From Maribacter sp. (GTDB lineage: Bacteria > Bacteroidota > Bacteroidia > Flavobacteriales > Flavobacteriaceae): DNA of 20,085 nt. Made by a program: the position numbers and the translations under genes. Below, piece after piece: positions 7,803 through 14,188 of this stretch. Positions within the stretch are counted from its first letter, which is position 1, and each line of letters opens with the position of its first letter. A model generated the notes under the pieces. It was not told the origin of the DNA. It did not search any database and saw only the letters and a list, made by a program, of their open reading frames with translations. The stretch spans positions 1-20,085 of the forward strand of contig QILY01000242.1 in NCBI GenBank assembly GCA_003232155.1. Direction: 5' to 3'.

Positions 7803-8708
7803 TACCAATATGCCTATAAAATGACTCATTTTGGATATAACATTAAAGGTTACTTACAGTTGTGAATGATTGCCTTCTTTGTAAATCCGTTTATAACCTA
7901 AGTTGGGGTTCTTGTAATTACTAATCTCACCTGTCTAGTATGTCTATTTAGACTGAAAGTAGGTTTGATTATTCTTTATAGTACCATAAAAAGTGTCCAT
8001 AATAAGTTCCTACTTGACAAGTTGATATTGATAAAATGTCCAAACGATTTGAATTTTTATTTACAAAATCTAAAAGATCTTGCTTTTTATTGAATTCGTT
8101 GACTTTTAATTCTCTTTTCATCTTTCTGCTTATTTTATCTCTATACTCCAAATGGAAACCCGAAATTTCTACTTGGTCTTTTCCCAATACCATCGTTAAA
8201 ATTTATCGCCGTAGCTCAGGCTATGCAGAAAAATTTTGCCTTGGTATGAGAAAAAAGCCCTGCCTTGATTCTCCCGAATTTCCATTTGGCGCGTATATAC
8301 AGTCATGTTCACACTTTACTATAGTTTACTCTGTTCATGCTGAATTTTAGGATGTTTTTACTTAAATATAGAAATGTTCTTGTTCAAGTGCACGGAAGTT
8401 TAGGTTAAACGCTTTATATTGAAAGTTCAAAAACAAGGGCAATTTTAAAAACCAAACGGGTTATTGAATTCTTTAAGCCTTGAAGAATTAAAAAAATAAA
8501 TCAAAACGTGCTATATTTTAAATATGCATTTTATCATAAAAAGCAGGACACACATATTACAAAATTACATTAAAAATAATTAAACATATAGAAAACAGAT
8601 AGTTACATTTGTGCTATAACTAAAATTATGCGAAATAGAGGGTCTGGAAGCTCCTTTAAGATAAGAATTTAAATAGTTCCATAGTTTTTAATTGCCGAAA
8701 ACACAGAG
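7803..8708. other. 906-nt low-coding interval after the mutL operon
   Basis: This stretch is very AT-rich and has no long convincing gene. It holds a 15-nt palindrome (AAAATGA-C-TCATTTT, 7818-7832) 15 nt after the EEP stop, a 12-nt palindrome GTCTATTTAGAC in the 7940s, a plausible small minus-strand ORF (7969-8193), an imperfect palindrome bounded by CAGTCATG (8300-8307) and CATGCTG (8336-8342), and an isolated -7-like TACATTTG at 8604-8611 with no following gene of note. It reads as a decayed or accessory insertion region between two housekeeping blocks. Confidence 0.6.
7969..8193 (-). CDS. Possible small protein of unknown function
   Basis: An ORF of up to 74 codons from the ATG complementary to 8191-8193. 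An internal ATG would give a 50-residue form starting MKRELKVNEF. The composition looks protein-like: NEFNKKQDLLDFVNKNSNRL, then ILSISTCQVGTYYGHFLWYY, an amphipathic helix followed by alternating beta-type residues, as in small alpha/beta cytoplasmic proteins. The overlapping plus-strand ORF 8036-8350 is much less protein-like. No promoter or ribosome binding site is evident, and no family is recognised with certainty. It converges on the EEP gene. It could be a genuine short gene or a remnant. Confidence 0.4.
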   Translation of the reverse strand: MVLGKDQVEISGFHLEYRDKISRKMKRELKVNEFNKKQDLLDFVNKNSNRLDILSISTCQVGTYYGHFLWYYKE

Positions 8709-8734
8709 ATAACATTTGCATAACACAATGTTAT
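8709..8734. promoter_or_regulatory. Operator-like 8-bp inverted repeat in the toxin-antitoxin promoter
   Basis: ATAACATT (8709-8716) and AATGTTAT (8727-8734) are exact reverse complements separated by 10 nt. The repeat covers the -33 element and half of the promoter spacer. Ribbon-helix-helix antitoxins commonly bind such sites as dimers of dimers and repress their own operon, so this is the natural candidate operator. Confidence 0.55.
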
Positions 8735-8746
8735 TTTGTATATTTG
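8715..8746 (+). promoter_or_regulatory. Bacteroidota-type promoter (TTTG-N20-TATATTTG) for the toxin-antitoxin operon
   Basis: TTTG at 8715-8718 and TATATTTG at 8739-8746 are separated by 20 nt, matching the TTTG-N19-21-TAnnTTTG consensus of Bacteroidota vegetative promoters. Transcription would begin near 8750, leaving a leader of about 160 nt before the antitoxin ATG at 8911. It is the best full promoter match I found in the window. Confidence 0.7.
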
Positions 8747-8774
8747 TTCAATCCCTCAGAAAAGGGTTATTAAT

Positions 8775-8795
8775 CCTCAGGGCAAGCCCACGAGG
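8775..8795. repeat. REP-like imperfect palindrome in the toxin-antitoxin leader
   Basis: CCTC-A-GGGC-AA-GCCC-AC-GAGG folds into a GC-rich hairpin (CCTC 8775-8778 with GAGG 8792-8795, GGGC 8780-8783 with GCCC 8786-8789). The GC content stands out in an AT-rich region. A related CCTCGGG occurs at 8871-8877 and at 9465-9471 (AATCCTCGGGA), which suggests copies of a dispersed short repeat. Confidence 0.5.
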
Positions 8796-8861
8796 CATTT
8801 AGCGGAAGGTAGTTTTTTGATTGGATATAAATCCATCCGTTTTCAAACTTTCCTCCAAAAT

Positions 8862-8875
8862 CGAGGCAAGCCTCG
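8862..8875. repeat. Perfect 14-nt palindrome CGAGGC-AA-GCCTCG
   Basis: CGAGGC (8862-8867) and GCCTCG (8870-8875) are exact reverse complements around AA, sharing the GGCAAGCC core of the palindrome at 8775-8795. It lies 35 nt before the antitoxin ATG in the predicted leader RNA, so it could influence translation or simply be a REP-type repeat. Confidence 0.55.
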
Positions 8876-8910
8876 GGGAATTAAACCCAAAAGAGATTAA
8901 ATACGGTATT

Positions 8911-9138
8911 ATGGTAAACAAGGTACAAACCGCTTTTAGGTTCGATGAAGAGCTATTAGAGCTTATAAAGGAGAAAGCGAAAGCACAAAGAAGAAGTCTC
9001 AATAATTATCTTGAGATATTGATGTTAAGGGATGTGGGGAACATTCCCAACGCAGAAACGAAAAAAGCCATAGACGAGGCGGAGAACGGAAATCTGGAAA
9101 GAATAGAACACCTTGATTCTTGGCTTGAAAAACTTTAA
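8911..9138 (+). CDS. Antitoxin of a type II toxin-antitoxin system, ribbon-helix-helix type
   Basis: A 75-residue protein from the ATG at 8911. An upstream in-frame TTG at 8821 would add 30 residues translated from the REP-like palindrome, so I reject it. Residues 3-10 (NKVQTAFR) fit the DNA-binding beta strand of an RHH fold, followed by two helices (FDEELLELIKEKAKAQRR, then SLNNYLEILMLRDV). The acidic, helical C-terminus (ETKKAIDEAENGNLERIEHL and on) looks like the part that wraps and neutralises the toxin. The partner toxin starts 6 nt downstream. The operon has a strong promoter with an inverted repeat, consistent with autorepression. Confidence 0.8.
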   Translation: MVNKVQTAFRFDEELLELIKEKAKAQRRSLNNYLEILMLRDVGNIPNAETKKAIDEAENGNLERIEHLDSWLEKL

Positions 9139-9144
9139 GATAGG

Positions 9145-9426
9145 ATGTATTATTTAGATTTTACCACTAAGTTCAAAAAAGACTTAAAGAAGATAAAGAA
9201 CAATAAAAAGGATTTTGAACTAGCGGTAAGCATTCTAAAAATTTTAGGGGAAAGCAGTGTTATTGCGATTCCTAAGATTATGAAGCCCCGTAAACTAACA
9301 GGGAATTATAAGAACAACTGGGAATGCCACATCAAACCCGACCTATTAATTATTTGGATTCAAATCGAATCTCCAAAGATTATAAAATTGGTTAGAATCG
9401 GTTCCCATTCAGAATTATTCAAATGA
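9145..9426 (+). CDS. YafQ/RelE-superfamily mRNA interferase toxin
   Basis: A 93-residue basic protein with the YafQ-type layout. An N-terminal helical pair (TKFKKDLKKIKNNKKDFELA) is followed by a beta sheet carrying KLTGNYKNNWECHIKPDLLI (50-69) and the closing LVRIGSHSELF (82-92). Known YafQ catalytic residues have counterparts in His62, Asp66, His88 and Phe92. The histidine that precedes LxGN in E. coli YafQ appears to be Arg49/Lys50 here, so one catalytic position may differ. Such toxins associate with the ribosome and cut mRNA in the A site. The antitoxin gene lies 6 nt upstream, in the usual order. Confidence 0.87.
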   Translation: MYYLDFTTKFKKDLKKIKNNKKDFELAVSILKILGESSVIAIPKIMKPRKLTGNYKNNWECHIKPDLLIIWIQIESPKIIKLVRIGSHSELFK

Positions 9427-9486
9427 AATATCTACAAATTGGTATGAAAGATATATTAATAAATCCTCGGGACGGAAGAAGATATT

Positions 9487-9606
9487 ATGACGGGTATGTA
9501 TGATCACATGTTTGATTTCAAAAATTTAATGGACGGGTTCGCTCCTGGAAAAATGGATTTGGTCTGTCAGAAATACAAGGCATTCAACAAGGAGGTATTA
9601 AAGTAG
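9487..9606 (+). CDS. Small ORF, possible gene remnant
   Basis: A 39-codon reading frame starting at ATG 9487 and ending with TAG. The product (MTGMYDHMFDFKNLMDGFAP, then GKMDLVCQKYKAFNKEVLK) has a believable amino-acid mix and less AT-rich codons than the DNA around it, which suggests real or formerly real coding sequence. An in-frame stop lies at 9460-9462. The fragment begins just after a CCTCGGGA repeat-like stretch. I do not recognise the family. It may be the tail of a gene whose front was lost. Confidence 0.3.
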   Translation: MTGMYDHMFDFKNLMDGFAPGKMDLVCQKYKAFNKEVLK

Positions 9607-9859
9607 ACTGATTTAAGATGAGTGTTCAAAACTGCTCTTTTAAAGTTATAAAAAGCTTAATCGGAAGAAGATCATTAATATAATAATCTAAAATTTATTA
9701 TCATGAAAAATCAAAAAAAATTACAAGACGTTCTAATTGCATTTAATAGTGTCTTAAAAAAAGAATTTAGGTGATTTTTTAGTTTTAGGATTGTTTTGTC
9801 GACCTTCTATTTTCAATGGGCTGATTGAGTTAAAAGTTATAAGGAATTAAAAAGGAAAA
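9607..9859. other. Non-coding AT-rich interval with one very short ORF
   Basis: No substantial gene is visible. A 23-codon ORF at 9703-9774 (MKNQKKLQDVLIAFNSVLKK, then EFR) has the look of a truncated N-terminus. It is followed by TGA and a T-run. The rny terminator begins at the right end. Confidence 0.4.
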
Positions 9860-9914
9860 GAGGGTTTTAAAGTAACCTTTTTCAGGTTCAGACCTTCATA
9901 CACCCTCGGTTACT
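9860..9914 (-). terminator. Terminator of rny with interleaved (pseudoknot-like) stems
   Basis: On the minus strand GAGGGT (9907-9902) pairs with ACCCTC (9865-9860), followed by TTTTCCTTTTT, a reasonable intrinsic terminator just 3 nt past the rny stop. A second pairing, AGTAACC (9914-9908) with GGTTACT (9877-9871), interleaves with the first, giving an A-B-A'-B' order. A small hairpin AACCT-GAAAA-AGGTT competes with it. The rny stop codon lies in the outer arm. Confidence 0.6.
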
Positions 9915-11481
9915 TAGCTACGTTAACTGCTCTAGTTTCACGAATAACAGTAACTTTTACCTGACCTGGATATGTCATGTCAGTTTGTATTTTTTGTGAG
10001 ATTTCAAAAGATAATTCTGCAGCTTTATCATCACTCACTTTTTCACTTTCCACAATAACACGAAGCTCTCTACCAGCCTGTATTGCATAAGCTTTTTGAA
10101 CACCATTAAAGGCAAAAGCAATTTCCTCTAAATCTTTAAGGCGTTGTATGTATGAATCCATCACCTGCCTTCTCGCTCCAGGTCTTGCGCCACTTATAGC
10201 ATCACAAACCTGAACAATAGGTGAAATCAAAGTTTTCATTTCAATCTCATCATGGTGAGCACCTATCGCATTACATACATCTGGTTTTTCACCGAATTTT
10301 TCTGCCCATTGCATACCTAATATGGCATGTGGTGTTTCAACTTCAGCTTCAGTATTAGGAACTTTACCAATATCATGTAACAAACCGGCACGTTTTGCTA
10401 TTTTAGCATTTAAGCCCATTTCAGCTGCCATTACTCCACAAAGTTTAGCGACTTCTCTCGAGTGTTGCAATAAATTTTGACCATATGAGGAGCGATATTT
10501 CATTCGACCTACGGCTTTAATCAATTCTGGATGTAAACCATGAATACCTAAATCAATAACAGTTCGTTTTCCTATCTCAACAATTTCAGCTTCAATTTGT
10601 TTCTCGGTCTTTTTAACAACTTCTTCAATTCGGGCTGGGTGTATTCTTCCATCAGTAACTAATTTATGTAATGACAACCGTGCTACCTCTCTGCGAACTG
10701 AATCAAAACATGAAAGAATAATCGCATCTGGTGTATCATCAACTATAATTTCAACGCCCGTGGCAGATTCCAATGCTCGTATATTTCTACCTTCACGACC
10801 TATAATACGACCTTTTACATCATCGGATTCTAGGTTGAAAACAGATACGCAATTCTCTACTGCTTCTTCAGTACCAATACGTTGAATAGTATTGATTACA
10901 ATTTTTCGGGCTTCTTGTTGTGCAGTAAGTTTGGCTTCTTCAAGTGTAGATTGTACATAGGCCATGGCATCAGACTTAGCTGTGTCTTTCAGCGACTCTA
11001 TCAATTGGGTTTTTGCATCATCTGCCGAAAGGCCAGAAATGACCTCTAATTGCTGTACTTGGTTTTTATGTAATTTTTCAACCTCAGATTGTTTCTTTTC
11101 ATAAAACTCAGCTTTATACTCAACGTCTTTTAGTTTACTCTCTAACTGTTGGTTTAGATTTTTGCTTTTAGCCAATTCACTACTCGTCTGCGATTCTTTG
11201 TCACGAGTACGCTTTTCAGCTTCGGCCATTTTTTTGTCCTTATTGACAATTACCTTTTCGTGTTCGCCCTTTAGTTCTAAAAACTTTTCCTTAGCCTGAA
11301 AAATCTTATCTTTTTTGATATTCTCGCCTTCGGATTTAGCATTTTTTAAAATGTTATCGGCCTCTCTTTTAGCATTGAAAACAGTTTTAGAAACTTTTCC
11401 TTTTTCTAAGAGCTTTGCTATCACAAATCCGATAACAAGACCTACAATGGCGGTTAATATTATTGTTGTAGTATTATCCAT
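9910..11481 (-). CDS. rny: Ribonuclease Y
   Basis: RNase Y is a membrane-tethered endoribonuclease that starts mRNA decay. The 523-residue length is normal. It has an N-terminal transmembrane helix (about 7-24), a long charged coiled coil (about 30-205), a KH RNA-binding domain with GRIIGREGRNIRALE (224-238), and an HD domain: His340 in LLQHSREVA, then LLHDIGK (367-373, metal ligands His369/Asp370) and AHHDEIE (408-414). The C-terminal DMTYPGQVKVTVIRETRA (501-518) is the typical family ending. It lies downstream of zapA and of a structured RNA on the same strand, with 211 nt between the zapA stop and the rny start. Its own terminator follows directly. Confidence 0.97.
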   Translation of the reverse strand: MDNTTTIILTAIVGLVIGFVIAKLLEKGKVSKTVFNAKREADNILKNAKSEGENIKKDKIFQAKEKFLELKGEHEKVIVNKDKKMAEAEKRTRDKESQTSSELAKSKNLNQQLESKLKDVEYKAEFYEKKQSEVEKLHKNQVQQLEVISGLSADDAKTQLIESLKDTAKSDAMAYVQSTLEEAKLTAQQEARKIVINTIQRIGTEEAVENCVSVFNLESDDVKGRIIGREGRNIRALESATGVEIIVDDTPDAIILSCFDSVRREVARLSLHKLVTDGRIHPARIEEVVKKTEKQIEAEIVEIGKRTVIDLGIHGLHPELIKAVGRMKYRSSYGQNLLQHSREVAKLCGVMAAEMGLNAKIAKRAGLLHDIGKVPNTEAEVETPHAILGMQWAEKFGEKPDVCNAIGAHHDEIEMKTLISPIVQVCDAISGARPGARRQVMDSYIQRLKDLEEIAFAFNGVQKAYAIQAGRELRVIVESEKVSDDKAAELSFEISQKIQTDMTYPGQVKVTVIRETRAVNVAK

Positions 11482-11499
11482 AGTTTCAAATTAATTATA

Positions 11500-11670
11500 T
11501 AAAAAACCCACATCGGCGAAGTTTTGTACAAACTCCTAATAAACAAGTTTAGGGCTAACAGACTGCTCAAGGATCCTTGTACATGCAAGGCTTGCTTTTA
11601 CAATCTAAACTCACCCTTTTTAAAAAAATTTAACGTTGAGTTTGTCAAAAATTAATACCAATGTGGGCAA
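11500..11670 (-). ncRNA. ssrS: Probable 6S RNA (Flavobacteria type) between zapA and rny
   Basis: The zapA-rny gap folds as one long interrupted rod. The closing stem is CCCACAT (11508-11514) with ATGTGGG (11661-11667). Next are TTTTG (11522-11526) with CAAAA (11646-11650) and ACAAACTC (11528-11535) with GAGTTTGT (11638-11645). Across a large asymmetric bubble, AGTTTAG (11546-11552) pairs with CTAAACT (11605-11611). The tip hairpin is CAAG-gat-CCTTG (11568-11579), loop TACATG, CAAGGCTTG (11586-11594). On the minus strand the 3' arm of the closing stem runs straight into TTTTTT (11507-11502), which fixes the strand and forms a terminator. Size (about 165 nt), a central bubble and a place directly after zapA all match 6S RNA, which binds RNA polymerase as a promoter mimic. 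The family name is from structure and context, not a covariance search. Confidence 0.75.
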
Positions 11671-11692
11671 TAACTTTATTATTTAAAAGAAC

Positions 11693-12004
11693 TTACTTTA
11701 TACTTAGCTTAGAGTTCACTAATGCATCTAACGATTTTAACCGCTCAACTACATCAATGCCAACTTCAGATTGATCAATGCCTTTTTGTTCAATTTTAGA
11801 AGCAAACTGTAAAGCGCACATGGCCAATACATCTTGTTTGTCTCTAACGGCATAACTCTGTTCAAACTTCTTTGCCAATTGCTCAATATTTTTTGCAGCT
11901 TTACGCAAACCTTCTTCTTGAGCAGGATCTATCGTTAAAGGATATACCCTATCAGCAATGGAAAGCTTTATTTTGAGCTTTTCTGACATATTATTTTTGG
12001 ACAT
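11693..12004 (-). CDS. zapA: Cell division protein ZapA
   Basis: ZapA binds and bundles FtsZ filaments at mid-cell. The 103-residue product has the family pattern: a short N-terminal strand pair ending in IADRVYPLTIDP (16-27), EEGLRKAAKNIEQLAKKF (30-47), then a dimerising C-terminal helix containing RDKQDVLAMCALQFASKIEQ. An in-frame Met6 (MSEKLKIKLS) could be the real start. I keep the first ATG because it overlaps the upstream stop (TAATG), a pattern used elsewhere in this window. The upstream gene encodes a coiled-coil protein that looks like its partner. The downstream gap encodes the 6S-like RNA, as zapA is followed by ssrS in many bacteria. Confidence 0.9.
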   Translation of the reverse strand: MSKNNMSEKLKIKLSIADRVYPLTIDPAQEEGLRKAAKNIEQLAKKFEQSYAVRDKQDVLAMCALQFASKIEQKGIDQSEVGIDVVERLKSLDALVNSKLSIK

Positions 12005-12294
12005 TATTCAGCAAGTTGACCAATACAATGGTCTAATTCCCTAATCAATGTGTTTATTTTAAGCTTAGCTTCTGTTTTATTTGCACTACTGCCCAGCATT
12101 GAATTTGCAAGCTTTAGTGAATTGTACTTTTCTTCCCAATCTGTAACAGTTTTTTGGGTAGAACTATACTCATTTCGTATAGAAAGAAGCTCATTTCCCA
12201 GCTTTCCATTAGCACTTTGAAGCAGTTCTAACTTATGCAACAACTTGCTGATCTTGTTTTCTAGAGAATCAACTATTTTCACCAATTCACTCAT
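12004..12294 (-). CDS. Small coiled-coil protein, ZapB-like
   Basis: A 96-residue, almost wholly helical protein with heptad-like spacing: MSELVKIVDSLENKISKLLH, KLELLQSANGKLGNELLSIR, and TEAKLKINTLIRELDHCIGQ near the end. No enzymatic motif or membrane segment is seen. Immediate translational coupling to zapA (1-nt overlap) and the coiled-coil form suggest a ZapB-type partner that bridges ZapA and the divisome. Coiled coils diverge too much for sequence alone to prove this. Expression likely comes from the promoter at 12319-12350. Confidence 0.75.
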   Translation of the reverse strand: MSELVKIVDSLENKISKLLHKLELLQSANGKLGNELLSIRNEYSSTQKTVTDWEEKYNSLKLANSMLGSSANKTEAKLKINTLIRELDHCIGQLAE

Positions 12295-12318
12295 ACACTA
12301 TATTCAATGCATTATACA

Positions 12319-12350
12319 CAAAGTTAACATACATCTTAGGACTTAGCAAT
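12319..12350 (-). promoter_or_regulatory. Promoter for the zapB-like/zapA/6S/rny group
   Basis: On the minus strand, ATTG (12350-12347) and TAACTTTG (12326-12319) are separated by 20 nt, a near match to TTTG-N19-21-TAnnTTTG. The -7 element lies 24 nt from the ATG at 12294, giving a short leader. Confidence 0.55.
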
Positions 12351-12461
12351 ACTTTTTTCAATTATTCTTAAAGTAATACTTTAAATCTATATAATTCGTT
12401 TGAATACTTGATATACTCATATTTAACAACAAGAGTTTTTTACAAATTCATTGTGATTAAG

Positions 12462-12469
12462 TACTTTCG
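12462..12469 (+). promoter_or_regulatory. Candidate -7 element (TACTTTCG) for the M23 peptidase operon
   Basis: TACTTTCG differs from TAnnTTTG at one base, and TTTT at 12437-12440 sits 21 nt upstream as a poor -33 box. It is placed 22 nt before the ATG at 12492, which supports that start over the TTG at 12408. Confidence 0.35.
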
Positions 12470-12491
12470 CACCAACCAACGTACAGTTATT

Positions 12492-14183
12492 ATGAAAAGA
12501 ACTTTATTCCTGATTTTTGTCTTATTTTCAACGCTTGTTTCAGGCCAAGAAAAATATCCTCAAGATGCCTTTAGATCCCCATTGGATATTCCTTTAATAT
12601 TAGCAGGGACTTTTGGAGAATTGCGTTCGAACCATTTTCACTCAGGAATCGATATCAAAACACAACAACGTCAGGGGTTACCAATTTATGCTATTGGTGA
12701 TGGTACGGTTACCCGAATAAAAGTATCAGTATGGGGCTACGGCAAAGTAATTTACGTTGCTCACCCAAATGGGTATACATCAGTATATGGCCACCTTCAA
12801 AAATTCTCTCCTGAAATTGAGGAATACATTAAAAAAATTCAATACCGGAAAAAATCATATGAGGTACACGTTTTTCCTGATTATGGCGAGCTAAAGGTCG
12901 AAAAAGGAAAACTAATTGCCTACGGTGGAAATACCGGAGGTTCTTCTGGGCCCCACCTTCATTTTGAAATTAGAAGTAGTATTACTGAAAAACCAACCAA
13001 TCCCTTACTGTACGGACTAGAGGCAATAGATACCACCGATCCTGTTTTAGATAAAATTTATGCATACCCCCTATCAAACAAGGCCGTTGTAAACCAAAGT
13101 AATGCTAAGGTAGCCATCAATTTTTCTAAACAAAAAGACGGTACATTTTTAGCTGATAAAATCTCAGCTATAGATACTATTGGCATTGGTTTTGTAGGTT
13201 ATGACCGTCTGGACCTTGCAACTAATAAAAATGGAGTTTACGCCGTGCAATTATTGGTGAACGGAGAAGTATATACCGATTATGATTTTGAAACCTTTTC
13301 TTTTTCTGAAACCAGATATATAAATACTTTAGTCGATTATCACCATTATAAAAAATACAGACAGCGCATACAAAAATGCTTCAAAACTCCAGGTAATAAA
13401 CTTGGATTATACAATACACTAAAGAATGATGGAAAAATAGTTGTACAAGATGGCCTATCTTATACTATAGAATTATTGATTAAAGATTTTGAAGGCAATC
13501 TTACTAAAGCGATTATCCCTGTAGAAGGAAAAAACGAAATTGTGAAAGTTGAAAAAGAGAGTCCTAAAACTGAAAACTACGTTATTGCAAAAAAACCTAA
13601 CAATTATGATCTAGGAGCTGCCAAAGTATACTTTCCGTCAAATACTTTTTATAAAGATTTTTATATCGATGTAAAAAAGAATAATGATACGGTAACCATA
13701 CATAACAACAAAGTGCCGGCACACCGTAATTTCACTATTACTTTTGATGTAAGAAAATATTCAGCTGCTCAGCGAAAGCAACTTTTTATTGCACGCTTAG
13801 ATAAGAATTTGAAGCCTAGTTACGCTTCGACCTATAAAAGAGGAAATACGTTTTCAACAAAAACCAGAAACCTGGGCACTTATACTTTAGCAAAAGATAC
13901 CATAGCTCCTAAAATCAGTACAAAAAACTTTAAAGAAAAAAAGTGGTTGAACAACTACAGTTACCTTAGTTTAGAGATCAGTGATGATTTAAGTGGCATT
14001 AATACGTATTCAGCTACCTTGAACGGTAAATGGATATTGATGGAATACGAACCCAAGACCAAAACACTCACCTATAATTTTGATGATGCCATTTTCGACC
14101 AAAAACAGTATGAGCTTCAAGTAGTAGTTACCGACAATGTTGGTAACCGGACTACTTTTAATACCGTGTTCTATATAAAATAA
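12492..14183 (+). CDS. Secreted M23-family metallopeptidase (LytM-type peptidoglycan endopeptidase)
   Basis: A 563-residue protein with a signal peptide (MKRTLFLIFVLFSTLVSGQE), which fixes the start at the ATG 12492. The LytM domain occupies about 25-175 and all Zn/catalytic residues are present: HFHSGID (48-54, His50 and Asp54), VYGHL (98-102, His101) and GPHLHFEI (153-160, His155 and His157). About 20 residues (EEYIKKIQYRKKSYEVHVFP) are inserted between the GHL motif and the KGKLIAYGGNTGGSSG segment. The rest, about 185-563, is beta-rich and probably forms Ig-like modules, one near 465-563 with GTYTLAKDTIAPKIS. It should cut peptide cross-links in peptidoglycan. The TonB-dependent receptor gene starts 5 nt downstream. 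Confidence 0.93.
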   Translation: MKRTLFLIFVLFSTLVSGQEKYPQDAFRSPLDIPLILAGTFGELRSNHFHSGIDIKTQQRQGLPIYAIGDGTVTRIKVSVWGYGKVIYVAHPNGYTSVYGHLQKFSPEIEEYIKKIQYRKKSYEVHVFPDYGELKVEKGKLIAYGGNTGGSSGPHLHFEIRSSITEKPTNPLLYGLEAIDTTDPVLDKIYAYPLSNKAVVNQSNAKVAINFSKQKDGTFLADKISAIDTIGIGFVGYDRLDLATNKNGVYAVQLLVNGEVYTDYDFETFSFSETRYINTLVDYHHYKKYRQRIQKCFKTPGNKLGLYNTLKNDGKIVVQDGLSYTIELLIKDFEGNLTKAIIPVEGKNEIVKVEKESPKTENYVIAKKPNNYDLGAAKVYFPSNTFYKDFYIDVKKNNDTVTIHNNKVPAHRNFTITFDVRKYSAAQRKQLFIARLDKNLKPSYASTYKRGNTFSTKTRNLGTYTLAKDTIAPKISTKNFKEKKWLNNYSYLSLEISDDLSGINTYSATLNGKWILMEYEPKTKTLTYNFDDAIFDQKQYELQVVVTDNVGNRTTFNTVFYIK

Positions 14184-14188
14184 GTCGC

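Noticed and set aside
7818..7832. Palindrome AAAATGA-C-TCATTTT just after the EEP gene, considered as a terminator
   Set aside because: The arms are AT-rich, the loop would be a single base and no T-run follows on the plus strand. It is better regarded as a chance or protein-binding palindrome.
8300..8342. Imperfect palindrome CAGTCATG...CATGCTG, considered as an integron attC-like site
   Set aside because: The core-site consensus and paired inner boxes of attC are not present, there is no integron integrase in the window, and inner pairing is poor.
8036..8350. 104-codon plus-strand ORF in the low-coding interval
   Set aside because: It overlaps the more protein-like minus-strand ORF in antisense, is Ser/Phe/Leu-rich as expected from reading AT-rich DNA, and its second half covers palindromic sequence. 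It does not resemble a folded protein.
8821..8910. N-terminal extension of the antitoxin from the TTG at 8821
   Set aside because: The extension is translated through a GC-rich REP-like palindrome. The ATG at 8911 gives a normal-length RHH antitoxin starting directly before its beta strand.
12408..12491. 28-residue upstream extension of the M23 peptidase from a TTG
   Set aside because: The ATG at 12492 begins a textbook signal peptide, and a -7-like element lies inside the extension.
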